A stretch of DNA of 27,817 bases from a virus, in the IMG/VR virus record IMGVR_UViG_3300023198_000081, positions 1-27,817 of that record. One strand, 5' to 3'. This document shows positions 1 to 7,088 of this stretch, one piece after another. The translations under genes and the position numbers were made by a program. Numbering within the stretch: position 1 is the first letter of the stretch; each line of letters opens with the position of its first letter. The notes under the pieces were generated by a model. It was not told the DNA's origin, made no database searches, and saw only the letters and a program-made list of their open reading frames with translations.

Positions 1-17
1 TTTTGGTATATGTTAGC

Positions 18-60
18 ATTAAAAGTATTTAAAAGTCCCTTAAAATGCTCTAAAATGAGT
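18..60 (-). repeat. Four 11-bp phased imperfect repeats at the left edge
   Basis: Reading the minus strand from 60 downwards, four consecutive units of about 11 bp can be lined up: ACTCATTTTAG, AGCATTTTAAG, GGACTTTTAAA and TACTTTTAAT. They lie downstream of the metallophosphoesterase gene and therefore in front of whatever gene follows to the left of the window. A similar 11-bp phasing is present at the endolysin start (1594-1648). One-turn spacing is what a row of protein-binding sites would show, but AT-rich DNA produces such patterns easily. Confidence 0.3.
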
Positions 61-63
61 TTA

Positions 64-798
64 CTAGAGAGGCATAGGCTCTAAAATAGGTAGATTACCA
101 TTATCTAATATTACTCCTACTGCTATGATAGGCTTTTTAGTAAAATTCTTAGCATAGTTAGCAGCGTAACTCCTTACATTAAAAGCGCTACCTAACTGTA
201 AACTCCATAATAGACTATCCTGGTTAGCATGGTATATAATTGAACTCTCAGTATGGATATGTCCCTGGCAAATTTTAGTATTCCAGTTAATAGCCCTATT
301 AATAGCTCCATTACGCCCAGAGCTACCAGTACCATGTATATACTTTACGCCATCTATATCAAAACTATCAGCCCAAATCCATCCAGGAGTACCTAATACA
401 TCATTAAAATCCTTTAGCCAGGCCTGGGATAATCCAGAGGCTACTAATTTTCTACTTATTATAGCATCATGGTTACCTATGCATATAGTAGCTACTGGCC
501 ACTCCTCCCAGAATGGCTTAATTTGCTTAATAGCTAAAGCTAACTCATCTCCTGCACTTTTACCATCTGGGCTAATCTCATGAAATGAGCTAAAACTATT
601 ATCTAGCAAATCTCCAGTCATGTGAACGGCATTACAGTTATATTTTTTATAGATACTTTTACAAAACTCAAAAAATCCAGGCTCTATAAATGGAGCATGT
701 AAATCAGGTATCACTAATACCCTCCTCTCATGCTTATCTCTATTTTTTTTAATTAGCTCAGCCTCCTCTGGAGTTAGTCTATACTGTTTATTAGTCAT
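64..798 (-). CDS. Calcineurin-like metallophosphoesterase
   Basis: This is a metal-dependent phosphoesterase of the calcineurin-like superfamily. Numbering from the upstream in-frame ATG at 822, the standard metal-ligand blocks appear in order: PDLH (D40, H42), TGD (D71), GNHD (N117, H118), an isolated H163 and GHIH (H188, H190). All blocks are present, so the enzyme should be active; the substrate (a nucleotide, a protein phosphate or nucleic acid) cannot be read from sequence. I prefer the ATG at 798 (MTNK) because a TATATTTG promoter box lies just upstream at 803-810, so a transcript from it would begin at or next to this ATG; the longer form starts at 822. It is the last gene of the window, after the lysis genes, and may have its own promoter. 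Phages often carry such enzymes as accessory genes. Confidence 0.88.
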   Translation of the reverse strand: MTNKQYRLTPEEAELIKKNRDKHERRVLVIPDLHAPFIEPGFFEFCKSIYKKYNCNAVHMTGDLLDNSFSSFHEISPDGKSAGDELALAIKQIKPFWEEWPVATICIGNHDAIISRKLVASGLSQAWLKDFNDVLGTPGWIWADSFDIDGVKYIHGTGSSGRNGAINRAINWNTKICQGHIHTESSIIYHANQDSLLWSLQLGSAFNVRSYAANYAKNFTKKPIIAVGVILDNGNLPILEPMPL

Positions 799-802
799 AA
801 TG

Positions 803-810
803 CAAATATA
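803..810 (-). promoter_or_regulatory. Bacteroidetes-type -7 promoter box (TATATTTG)
   Basis: The minus strand reads TATATTTG, an exact match to the Bacteroidetes -7 consensus TAnnTTTG, in the noncoding gap before the metallophosphoesterase. It ends four bases before the ATG at 798, so the message would be leaderless or nearly so. I do not find a TTG at the usual distance for the -33 element. The same octamer also occurs by chance inside coding sequence, which lowers confidence. Confidence 0.45.
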
Positions 811-864
811 GTTATATAGCACTACCTTAATAGTACTACTTATTAACGAAAATTAACAAATTAT

Positions 865-1098
865 TTACTTCCCCTTGTTAAAGGATAAAGCTATAAGAGG
901 TAATACCGCTATAAAACTCAATATAAGAGCATTTACAGATATATCTCCTTTAGCAGCTATATCACTAGTAGCAGCTATTACTAATACTCCTGATACGCTC
1001 CTACGAGCTGAGAATTTACCAGTAGCAGTATGCTTAAATATTCCAGGTATAGAGCCTAAAGCCTTAGCTATCTCTTTTATAGGTAATATCTTACTCAT
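865..1098 (-). CDS. Small membrane protein, holin-like
   Basis: A 77-residue protein with a basic, glycine-containing N-terminal half (GKFSARR around residues 27-33) and two hydrophobic stretches: a moderate one around residues 35-48 and a clear one around residues 55-73 (VNALILSFIAVLPLIALSF). The C-terminus is short and basic (NKGK). Size, two membrane segments and position next to the endolysin suggest a holin or another lysis membrane protein. The start overlaps the end of the 50-residue gene upstream by eight bases (ATGAGTAA), which favours this strand over the equally long plus-strand reading frame at 875-1108. I recall proteins of this type (FSARRTVSG-like segment) in other Bacteroidetes phages, but no function is established for them that I know of. 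Confidence 0.6.
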   Translation of the reverse strand: MSKILPIKEIAKALGSIPGIFKHTATGKFSARRSVSGVLVIAATSDIAAKGDISVNALILSFIAVLPLIALSFNKGK

Positions 1099-1243
1099 TA
1101 TTAGGTAAAATAAAATCTATAACCTTATCTATATAGTTAAATATAGCATCATCCTTAACGCCTGGAGTTAATCTAACTACTATTTTAATAAAAGCTAATA
1201 ATCCTAATACTAACTCTGCCCAATTTTCTAAAATAAAATCCAT
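1091..1243 (-). CDS. 50-residue membrane protein, lysis region
   Basis: The ATG at 1243 opens a 50-codon frame beginning MDFILENWAELVLGLLAFIK and ending at a TAA at 1091-1093. Residues 9-25 form one hydrophobic helix next to a tryptophan; the rest is amphipathic and ends FILPNNE. It fills the gap between the endolysin and the 77-residue membrane protein, and its stop overlaps the next start by eight bases. One-helix peptides of this type beside endolysins are often holin-like or spanin-like accessory proteins. I recall similar sequences in Bacteroidetes phages; the role is inferred. Confidence 0.6.
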   Translation of the reverse strand: MDFILENWAELVLGLLAFIKIVVRLTPGVKDDAIFNYIDKVIDFILPNNE

Positions 1244-1255
1244 TTTTTTTATTAT

Positions 1256-1615
1256 TTAATTATATAGCCAGCACGCTGCAGGCTTATTTTTATCTAAATC
1301 TATATGCAAAAAGGATTTAGCTATACCCACTCTATTTATTCCATTTTTATAAATAGCTTTTAATAGCTTAGTCCTATCTGCAGAGTTATTACAATGTAAA
1401 TCTACTGCTATACCTTTTAAGTGAGATGAGCCAACTCTACCGCCTATTACTGCATTATGTAGCTTAGTCCTATAGCCAGAATTTACACGCAAAGGGCTAC
1501 CAAAATCCGCCCTAATTTTATCCAACTTTTTTAATAATTTGCAGCACATTTTAGAGCCACTACCAGGCTCATCTGGGCTATCAAACTCATCTAAACTAAA
1601 GTATTTTAAATCCAT
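1256..1615 (-). CDS. Endolysin, peptidase M15-type
   Basis: A 119-residue peptidoglycan peptidase of the M15 (zinc D-Ala-D-Ala carboxypeptidase / L-Ala-D-Glu endopeptidase) group. The zinc site is complete: SSHLKGIAVD gives H65 and D72 in the S-x-H-x-x-G-x-A-x-D motif, and LHID gives H104 and D106. The VNSGYRT segment around residues 44-50 and the FDSPDEPGSG segment near the N-terminus are typical of phage M15_3 enzymes. There is no separate cell-wall-binding domain and no signal peptide, so it would depend on a holin for access to the wall. It sits between two membrane peptides (1736-1915 upstream, 1091-1243 downstream), forming the lysis cassette. The start codon lies inside a run of 11-bp repeats. 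Confidence 0.88.
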   Translation of the reverse strand: MDLKYFSLDEFDSPDEPGSGSKMCCKLLKKLDKIRADFGSPLRVNSGYRTKLHNAVIGGRVGSSHLKGIAVDLHCNNSADRTKLLKAIYKNGINRVGIAKSFLHIDLDKNKPAACWLYN

Positions 1616-1648
1616 TTTAAATCTATTTTAAGCACTTCTAAGCAACTT
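1594..1648 (-). repeat. 11-bp phased repeats over the endolysin start
   Basis: On the minus strand five 11-base units follow one another: AAGTTGCTTAG, AAGTGCTTAAA, ATAGATTTAAA, ATGGATTTAAA and ATACTTTAGTT. The fourth unit contains the endolysin ATG. The two central units differ at one base. The surrounding 120-base noncoding gap (1616-1735) holds no reading frame and no clear promoter; a TTATTTTG at about 1676-1683 is only a poor match to the -7 box. The array could be an operator or a translational control element for lysis, but this is inference. Confidence 0.35.
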
Positions 1649-1735
1649 TAACCCCTTTTAGGTATGCTAGTATCAAAATAAAAAGATAATTGATTACTAG
1701 GTTAAACGGTACACTAAAAAAATAAAGTTTGATTA

Positions 1736-1915
1736 TTACTTGTTTTTCTTAATTTCTTTTCTATGGGCATGCCATTTATCAATGGTAAAAACTATAGATA
1801 CTAATAACAATAGTATCTTTAATCCTGCCTCTAATTCTGTAAATGTTAAAGCTAAAGTAGTACTATTTACTGCTGCTACTTGGCCTATTTCGGATAGTGT
1901 TTTTTGTATTGGCAT
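1736..1915 (-). CDS. 59-residue membrane protein, holin candidate
   Basis: The ATG at 1915 opens a 59-codon frame: MPIQKTLSEIGQVAAVNSTT at the start, a hydrophobic helix around residues 32-46 (LKILLLLVSIVFTI), then WHAHRK and a strongly basic C-terminus (EIKKNK). One membrane helix with a charged cytoplasmic tail, in the gap just upstream of the endolysin, is the form of many small phage holins. It is preceded by a hairpin terminator candidate at 1933-1954, so it probably begins the lysis unit. The plus-strand frame at 1740-1934 covers the same bases and is rejected because it has no neighbours on that strand. Confidence 0.62.
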   Translation of the reverse strand: MPIQKTLSEIGQVAAVNSTTLALTFTELEAGLKILLLLVSIVFTIDKWHAHRKEIKKNK

Positions 1916-1932
1916 TACTATTATCTATTTTT

Positions 1933-1954
1933 AAAAAGGCTTTTAATTTAGCCT
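1933..1954 (-). terminator. Hairpin terminator after the connector gene
   Basis: The minus strand reads AGGCT, an 8-base loop, AGCCT, then TTTT. The five-base stem is perfect, followed directly by the T run, about 40 bases after the connector stop and 18 bases before the start of the next membrane peptide. It is a short, weak intrinsic terminator candidate. Confidence 0.45.
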
Positions 1955-1993
1955 CATTTTTTAATTTAGTATATCTTTTTACTATTTTCACTA

Positions 1994-2497
1994 TTAAAAT
2001 AAATTCATATTATTAGTATATTTTGTAGTAGATGGGCAAATATCAGCGCCAGTACTCTGAGAATATTCTGGGTATAATTCAGAATTATAGCAGAGGAAAT
2101 CTATTAACCTAGCCCTATACCACTCAGCAGTATTTTTTACGCTATCAGATAAATCTCCTAACTGCTCTCTGCTTAGCGCTACTCCATTCTCTGATGTTTT
2201 GCTATATATATTAGCTCCCTCTAGTTTATATGCTAAAAAAGGGATGGCCTGCAGAGTAGCATAATGCACTAGAACGCTCTGTATATAATCGTTAATTAGT
2301 TTCTCCTCATTAGTACCTAAATTATTAGCTAATATATTAGCTTGTAAAGTAGTATATAAAGCACTACCTAGAGCGCTCTCTATATAAATACGCTGGGCAT
2401 CTTTTAGATGAGGTAATAATAGAGATGGGCTAACATTCCCTGCAATAGCATAAGATTTTAATTTTTCCTCTGAGATAAATAATACTGTAGATGACAT
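1994..2497 (-). CDS. Head-tail connector (adaptor-like) protein
   Basis: A 167-residue mostly helical protein. It has the pattern seen in phage neck adaptors of Bacteroidetes phages: an N-terminal FISEEKL, a helix with LLPHLKDAQRIYIESALGSA around residues 26-45 leading to LYTTLQ, a long central helical region, and a C-terminal segment RLIDFLCYNSELYPEYS. Adaptors of this type bind under the portal and form the first ring of the neck. The gene follows the portal by 15 bases, which fits. The family assignment is from memory of sequence pattern and position, not from a database match. Confidence 0.55.
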   Translation of the reverse strand: MSSTVLFISEEKLKSYAIAGNVSPSLLLPHLKDAQRIYIESALGSALYTTLQANILANNLGTNEEKLINDYIQSVLVHYATLQAIPFLAYKLEGANIYSKTSENGVALSREQLGDLSDSVKNTAEWYRARLIDFLCYNSELYPEYSQSTGADICPSTTKYTNNMNLF

Positions 2498-2512
2498 AAT
2501 TTTATATTTTTC

Positions 2513-4465
2513 TTATTTATTTATAAATCCTTTGTTAGGCATATCTGCAGGCCTTACTGCCCATTCAGTTTCCTTATTAGGTACTGGCTTAAATCCTCTC
2601 CTCCTAGCCTCAGTAGTACCTATAATATCATTATTTTTACTAGCTCTCTCTCCTTTTTTCTGTACAAAAATAACTCTGAGCCATTTATGTTGGCACGCTC
2701 CTCCGCCCTTATAAAATTTATGTAACTCATTAGTACTAAGCTCTTTACCATGACAATTATTAAGCCAGATAGAGTAAGTATTAGCTCCTCCTTTACCCCA
2801 TCCTGGATTAACTGCCATTCTACTCATCTTTAATATATCAGATTTTCTATATACTAGCCCTGAGTTAGCTTTACCTACCATAAGCCTACAAAATTCTCTC
2901 TCTGGGCTTTGGCTACCGCTATATCTATATCTTACTCTAAATTTATTACCCTTTTCAGTAGTCTGCTTACTAGTACCATCCTGGTTACTTGGCTTATTAG
3001 GAGTAGGGCTACCATCTTTAACCGCTAATTCAGTTTTATTATTTAGCTGAGCCTCATAATCATCCTCCTCAGTTTCTCCATCAGTATCCTCTATAGCTAA
3101 TACATCATAATCCTTTAGTAAATCCTCCTCATACTCTCCTAATCCCTCTAAAAGGCTATCTAGCTTATCTAAGCTAATATCTTTATTAAGTGAGGTATTA
3201 GCATCAACTACCTCCTCATCACTCTCTAAAGGCTCTAAATTAAGCTCCTGGCGTATTTCTGAAGTAGTCATAACTTTCTCTAATATCTCAGTACCAAATT
3301 TATTAGCAAATGGAGTTAAATCTTTTATCTTAAAAGGTACATTAATATCATTAATAGCAAAAATCTTACTAAATGTTTTTACTAATATATCCTGGTAAGG
3401 CTGGATTACACTCCTACTATATAACTCATAAGCCTCTATTATCTCATTTTTACCTCCTAACTGGCCTGGAGTTTTTACTCCATGTAAAGATGGATTTACT
3501 ACTCTGTGGCCAATCATTAAATTTTGTATTACTAACTCATTTAGGGCTAGGTATTGCTGAGGTGCATCTGATAAAGCTAAATTTTGTATATCTGGAGTAT
3601 TTACCCCCTCATCAGTAAAGGTTAAAATCATTTTTTTACCTCCTACTCCAGTCATTTTACGAGTTATAGCGTTCTCTATTATTTGCTGCTCCTCCTCAGT
3701 AGGCTGGCCTGAGTTAAAATTTATCCAGGTAGTAGGGCTAAAGCCTCCAGCTATGTTATTATAATGATACTCAGACACTAAGCTATCAGTTAGTATCCAG
3801 TTTGTAGAGGATGAGTAACTTGGAGAGCCGTATAAATCTAGCCCTGGAGTATAATCTCTTACATATAATAGCTGATTAGTAGCACTCCTATCATAAGTAT
3901 TAAAGGCAGCTATAGGAGTAGGAGTATTTTCTTTGCGCCTAGTATTACCCCAGTCAGCACTAATCCAGTACTCCTCTACTACTCCATTACTATTAGGTAC
4001 TCCTATCCTTATTTTTTCTACTGGTACATGAGTTACAGATACTACACTCCTTTTATCCTTAGAATAAATTATATTAAGCGCTATAGCTCCCTGGAGGTAT
4101 AAATCTTTAGCTGCTTTACCTAGTAACTCCTCTATACTTTCCTTAGAGTTTATATTTTTTAGTAGTAAATTTAGCTTACTAGTAGCCTCTATATCTCCAT
4201 TAGGCTCTATTAGTATCCCTTTCCCTGCTATCATAGTACTAGCGCTATCAGTAATAGCCCTATGAGTAGCTGAGTTATTATACATAGAAATTAAAAACTG
4301 AGGATAGAGATTTTTATAAGGAGCATCTATACCATAATTAATCCAGCCATCTCCATTTGCCTCATATGCTTTAGGAGTAATAACCTGGTTTAAATATACC
4401 TCTCTTAAAGGAGATACATAAGGAGAGTTATTAGTAATTTTTTTATTTTTTTTAGCTTTAGCCAT
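2513..4465 (-). CDS. Portal protein with C-terminal extension
   Basis: A 650-residue portal protein, the dodecameric ring through which DNA is packaged. Residues 1-420 resemble siphovirus portals: an N-terminal basic arm, YPQFLISMYNNSATHRAITD around residues 53-72, LYLQGAIALNIIY, a central region with glycine- and tyrosine-rich loops, and SRSVIQPYQDILVKTFSKIF in the C-terminal helical part. Residues about 420-505 are acidic and low in complexity, probably a flexible linker. Residues about 507-620 form a separate domain with conserved-looking blocks (EFCRLM, VYRKSDI, YKGGGACQHKWLRV) that I have seen at the ends of portal or minor head proteins of Bacteroidetes phages; its function is not known to me. 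Total length is larger than most portals (about 400-520) because of this extension. The gene sits downstream of the capsid genes, far from terminase. Confidence 0.8.
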   Translation of the reverse strand: MAKAKKNKKITNNSPYVSPLREVYLNQVITPKAYEANGDGWINYGIDAPYKNLYPQFLISMYNNSATHRAITDSASTMIAGKGILIEPNGDIEATSKLNLLLKNINSKESIEELLGKAAKDLYLQGAIALNIIYSKDKRSVVSVTHVPVEKIRIGVPNSNGVVEEYWISADWGNTRRKENTPTPIAAFNTYDRSATNQLLYVRDYTPGLDLYGSPSYSSSTNWILTDSLVSEYHYNNIAGGFSPTTWINFNSGQPTEEEQQIIENAITRKMTGVGGKKMILTFTDEGVNTPDIQNLALSDAPQQYLALNELVIQNLMIGHRVVNPSLHGVKTPGQLGGKNEIIEAYELYSRSVIQPYQDILVKTFSKIFAINDINVPFKIKDLTPFANKFGTEILEKVMTTSEIRQELNLEPLESDEEVVDANTSLNKDISLDKLDSLLEGLGEYEEDLLKDYDVLAIEDTDGETEEDDYEAQLNNKTELAVKDGSPTPNKPSNQDGTSKQTTEKGNKFRVRYRYSGSQSPEREFCRLMVGKANSGLVYRKSDILKMSRMAVNPGWGKGGANTYSIWLNNCHGKELSTNELHKFYKGGGACQHKWLRVIFVQKKGERASKNNDIIGTTEARRRGFKPVPNKETEWAVRPADMPNKGFINK

Positions 4466-4479
4466 GATTTTTTATTTAA

Positions 4480-5295
4480 TTAGTCTGGTACATATATAAA
4501 ATTATTAGGATTACCATCTGGCTGCTCTTTATAAGTTACCTCACTATCTGCATTATAAATTAAAGCCTTACCGCTCTCCACTATTTTACCTACTACTGCA
4601 TCATTTATATCTAAATTAGTTATGCTATCCTGCTTATATATCTCATAGCTATAAAATCCAGTATCTTTTAATAAAGCCTCCTGGTTTAATCCATTAGCAG
4701 TACCAGTAGTAATTACTGTAATAGGATAACTTACAGTATTAGTACCTGGAGTAATTATTACACTAGTATCTGGTATCTGTAAAAGAGTAGTACTCTCTTT
4801 AGTAAAATCATTAGTAATATTAATAAGCCAGCTAAAAGGGTTTCCTATTATTCTTTGAAATGATACACTAGTTAAAGTTATCGATGTACCATTATCTCCC
4901 CTAAAAATTACACTATCATTTGTACCTCCTCTAGTATAATCAAATGTATGAGTACCTACAGTACCATCTAAAATTGTATAACCTAATCCAGAGTAAAATG
5001 ATAATTGAGTAGTACCTATATTTTCAGAAACTACATAAGTAACTCTATAACTTAAACCATCTCCAGTTATATTAGACTGGGTTAATCTATTAAGTCCATA
5101 TATTACATCTATTTTAGCACTACCTAAATCAAATGTAACACTACCATCTGGATTACTCCAATTAACTCCTAAAGGAAAATCAAGAAATAAAGGATTAAGT
5201 ACTAAATTACTACCTATACTAGTACCAATATCATATCCTCTATCTAATAGATTAGAATAAACTGTATTAGTTATATCCTGCTTTAAATATAGCAC
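4480..5295 (-). CDS. Virion structural protein with inserted carbohydrate-binding-like module
   Basis: A 271-residue protein starting at a GTG whose first G is also the last base of the upstream TAG (TAGTG). The N-terminal strand (residues 1-19) and residues 152-271 together look like a small structural protein common in Bacteroidetes phages: WLINITNDFTKEST, then GFYSYEIYKQDSITNLD and an ALIYNADSEVTYKEQ ending. Between them, residues about 22-149 look like a beta-sandwich module of the CBM4/9 type: NLVLNPLF, a tryptophan, then SYRVTYVVSENIG and a closing SVSFQRI. This segment resembles the modules of the 833-residue fibre protein (compare YKFSYDITENNIG and NISVKEV there). I infer a module inserted into a head-decoration or head-fibre type protein that would expose a sugar-binding face. 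The gene lies just upstream of the portal. Confidence 0.55.
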   Translation of the reverse strand: MLYLKQDITNTVYSNLLDRGYDIGTSIGSNLVLNPLFLDFPLGVNWSNPDGSVTFDLGSAKIDVIYGLNRLTQSNITGDGLSYRVTYVVSENIGTTQLSFYSGLGYTILDGTVGTHTFDYTRGGTNDSVIFRGDNGTSITLTSVSFQRIIGNPFSWLINITNDFTKESTTLLQIPDTSVIITPGTNTVSYPITVITTGTANGLNQEALLKDTGFYSYEIYKQDSITNLDINDAVVGKIVESGKALIYNADSEVTYKEQPDGNPNNFIYVPD

Positions 5296-5474
5296 TATTT
5301 TTTATCTTTTTTACTTACCTTTTTAGTATTATTTTCTACCTCCTCAAAATAATTAGAGTATCCTGCTTTTATTACTAACTTTATCTGCTCCTGGCTTAAA
5401 TATTGTAATACTATAGTTTTACCAGATGGCGCTATACTTACCTCCTTATACTCCTCCTTTAACTTATATCTCAT
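5295..5474 (-). CDS. 59-residue conserved-looking phage protein
   Basis: The ATG at 5474 opens a 59-codon frame beginning MRYKLKEEYKEVSIAPSGKT and ending in a lysine-rich tail. The TAG stop shares a base with the GTG start of the next gene, which is strong evidence that it is translated. The sequence is a short beta-like part (residues 1-25), a helix with LSQEQIKLVIKAGYSNYFE (about 26-44) and a disordered basic tail. It is the first gene after a terminator and a TATATTTATA box and so begins the portal operon. I do not recognise a function. Confidence 0.62.
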   Translation of the reverse strand: MRYKLKEEYKEVSIAPSGKTIVLQYLSQEQIKLVIKAGYSNYFEEVENNTKKVSKKDKK

Positions 5475-5496
5475 CTTATTACAGTTATTAGTTTAT

Positions 5497-5506
5497 TATA
5501 AATATA
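5497..5506 (-). promoter_or_regulatory. Candidate late promoter box TATATTTATA (portal unit)
   Basis: The minus strand reads TATATTTATA, 22 bases before the ATG at 5474 and 17 bases after the T run of the terminator at 5524-5559. A terminator followed by a box and a new gene is the expected layout of a promoter. It shares CTAGAGTT just upstream with the copy before terminase. It differs from the host TAnnTTTG box by an A in place of G. Confidence 0.45.
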
Positions 5507-5523
5507 AAACTCTAGTAATTAGT

Positions 5524-5559
5524 AAAAAAAAAGAGGATATACCCTAAGATATACCCTCT
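5524..5559 (-). terminator. Rho-independent terminator after the probable tail tube gene
   Basis: On the minus strand AGAGG, a two-base bulge and ATAT pair with ATAT and CCTCT across an 8-base loop, followed directly by nine T. It lies 30 bases past the stop of the gene at 5589. The same stretch also contains a direct repeat of GATATACCCT two bases apart (plus strand 5536-5545 and 5548-5557). The T run makes it the clearest intrinsic terminator among the structural genes. Confidence 0.75.
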
Positions 5560-5588
5560 AATATTGTTTAAAATTTACTTAAATCTAA

Positions 5589-6122
5589 CTAGTAAGCAGG
5601 GCTTACAGTTAATCCAGTTACATTATCCCATGGAGTAGTAGTATATGCTCCACAGTTACGCATAGGCTCTCTCTCCTGGCTCATTATTGTTAAGTCATAA
5701 CCATAAGTATCCCCTAGGGCAGTACCAGTAGCAGCAGTACCAGCAGTTAGCTCAGCGCCTAATACCTCTCCCATAGCCCATTGGTTATTATTATTATCTA
5801 AAATAAAACAAACCATTCTAGTCTGAGCTATTAATTTTAACTCATCCCTCATAGCGTTATCTAATCTATGTAGTTTTATAGTTAAAGTATCCTCATAGAA
5901 TACAGTACCATTTTCAGTACTAATAGTTATTCCCTCTGAAAAACTACCAGTAGATTTTGGTAAATCGTATCTATAAGCAGTAGCTGCAGTAACTGCAGAT
6001 AATACAGTACCAGTATAAGTAGGAGCATAATCTGTTAAAGGTAGTAATAAGATAGAGCGAATACCCCCTACGCTATCTTTACAGTCCAATAATCTTCCAG
6101 CAGTCAAATCACAAATAGCCAT
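5589..6122 (-). CDS. Probable major tail tube protein
   Basis: A 177-residue protein that opens AICDLTAGRLLDCKDSVGGI and contains NGTVFYEDTLTIKLHRLD (about residues 71-88), a central LIAQTRMVCFILDNNNNQWAMGE and a C-terminal GTALGDTYGYDLTIMSQER. This LTAGR-DCKDSVGG type is frequent in Bacteroidetes siphophages and I take it for the tail tube subunit, which stacks in rings around the tape measure. The evidence is pattern recall and size; a head decoration protein is the alternative because it lies directly after the major capsid gene. A strong terminator follows it, and a hairpin separates it from the capsid gene, as expected for highly expressed structural genes. Confidence 0.55.
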   Translation of the reverse strand: MAICDLTAGRLLDCKDSVGGIRSILLLPLTDYAPTYTGTVLSAVTAATAYRYDLPKSTGSFSEGITISTENGTVFYEDTLTIKLHRLDNAMRDELKLIAQTRMVCFILDNNNNQWAMGEVLGAELTAGTAATGTALGDTYGYDLTIMSQEREPMRNCGAYTTTPWDNVTGLTVSPAY

Positions 6123-6159
6123 ATTTTTTTATTTTTTTTATTATTTATTAAAAGTATAT

Positions 6160-6183
6160 AGGGAGAGTTTTTAGGCTCTCCCT
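6160..6183 (-). terminator. Strong hairpin between capsid and tail tube genes
   Basis: AGGGAGAG (6160-6167) and CTCTCCCT (6176-6183) form a perfect 8-base stem with an 8-base loop, 13 bases after the capsid stop codon. There is no direct T run after it on the minus strand, only ATATACTTTT. It may be a partial terminator that lowers downstream expression, or an mRNA-stabilising 3' hairpin for the capsid message. Confidence 0.55.
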
Positions 6184-6196
6184 TATAAATTATTTA

Positions 6197-7066
6197 TTAA
6201 GCGTATCTTACAACATCAGCCCCTACTGCATGGTTAGCAGCTATAGAGAAGTTACCAGCAATTCTAATATTTTGGCTTGCATCCTTATCAGCCATATCCA
6301 AAATCGTTAAATTTACAAAATCAGAGATTAAATCAGTAGCTGCAAATAAATTAGATTTTCTAGATGCTATCATAACATCAGCAGACATACCTGGAGCATG
6401 AGCAATTTTAATACCCTCAAAAGTTAATGGAATTTCAGCAGCATAGTATAGATTTAAGTAACCTAATTTACTCATAGCTGAGATATAAAAACGAATAGCA
6501 GCAGTACCCATATAAATAGTTAAATCCTCTTTACCATAACATGCAGTTGGTATAGCATCTCTTACTTTACCTAGCTCTACTATAATATTACCAGCATCTA
6601 AACCAACACCTACTACATCTACTACAGTAGCATCTGCTAAAGTTGTAGCCTCTAAATCAGTCCATATAGTATTTTCTACATTAGCTCCAATACTTTCCCC
6701 TAAATACTCCATCATAAAAGCAGTAAAATCTGCATCCATTCCTGAGTTAGTTACTCCTGCAGCCATATTTTGAGCCATCCAATCTTGCTCTAAATCTCTC
6801 TTACATACTTCAAGATTTAATTTTTTCTTAGCTGGAGTAATTACTCTATCAGTTAAAGTTAATGCTCCTGCAGTTGAAAAGCTACAATCTGTATCTGCAC
6901 TAATTAAACTCTCTGAAGATACTACTGTTAAATTTCTTTTATACTTTACATTTTCTAAAAATGTAATATTACCCTCTGATAATGTTAAGCCTGATTTAAT
7001 ACATGCTCCTAGATAATCTCCAGCCTGAGAGCCAGTATAATTACCATTTACTGTTGGATTTGCCAT
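6197..7066 (-). CDS. Major capsid protein (HK97-like fold expected)
   Basis: A 289-residue protein whose size and position (after the protease and scaffold genes) are those of a major head protein. Features seen: a flexible N-terminal arm, LEVCKRDLEQDWMAQNM around residues 84-100, an acidic helix-rich middle (FMMEYLGESIGANVENTIW), YGKEDLTIYMGTAAIRFYIS resembling the P-domain of HK97-type coats, then FEGIKIAHAPGM, VMIASRKSNLFAATDL and a final FSIAANHAVGADVVRYA. These blocks match the general pattern of Bacteroidetes phage coat proteins. No fused protease or Ig domain is visible. A strong hairpin follows the gene. Confidence 0.75.
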   Translation of the reverse strand: MANPTVNGNYTGSQAGDYLGACIKSGLTLSEGNITFLENVKYKRNLTVVSSESLISADTDCSFSTAGALTLTDRVITPAKKKLNLEVCKRDLEQDWMAQNMAAGVTNSGMDADFTAFMMEYLGESIGANVENTIWTDLEATTLADATVVDVVGVGLDAGNIIVELGKVRDAIPTACYGKEDLTIYMGTAAIRFYISAMSKLGYLNLYYAAEIPLTFEGIKIAHAPGMSADVMIASRKSNLFAATDLISDFVNLTILDMADKDASQNIRIAGNFSIAANHAVGADVVRYA

Positions 7067-7088
7067 AATTCTTTATTTTTTTTTATTA

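Noticed and set aside
875-1108. A 77-codon plus-strand frame over the membrane protein at 865-1098
   Set aside because: The minus-strand frame overlaps the stop of the gene before it (ATGAGTAA) and has basic and membrane parts in a sensible order; the plus-strand frame has no neighbours or signals.
1740-1934. A 64-codon plus-strand frame with hydrophobic start
   Set aside because: It is the opposite strand of the 59-residue holin-like gene, which has the more typical helix plus basic tail and fits the operon direction.
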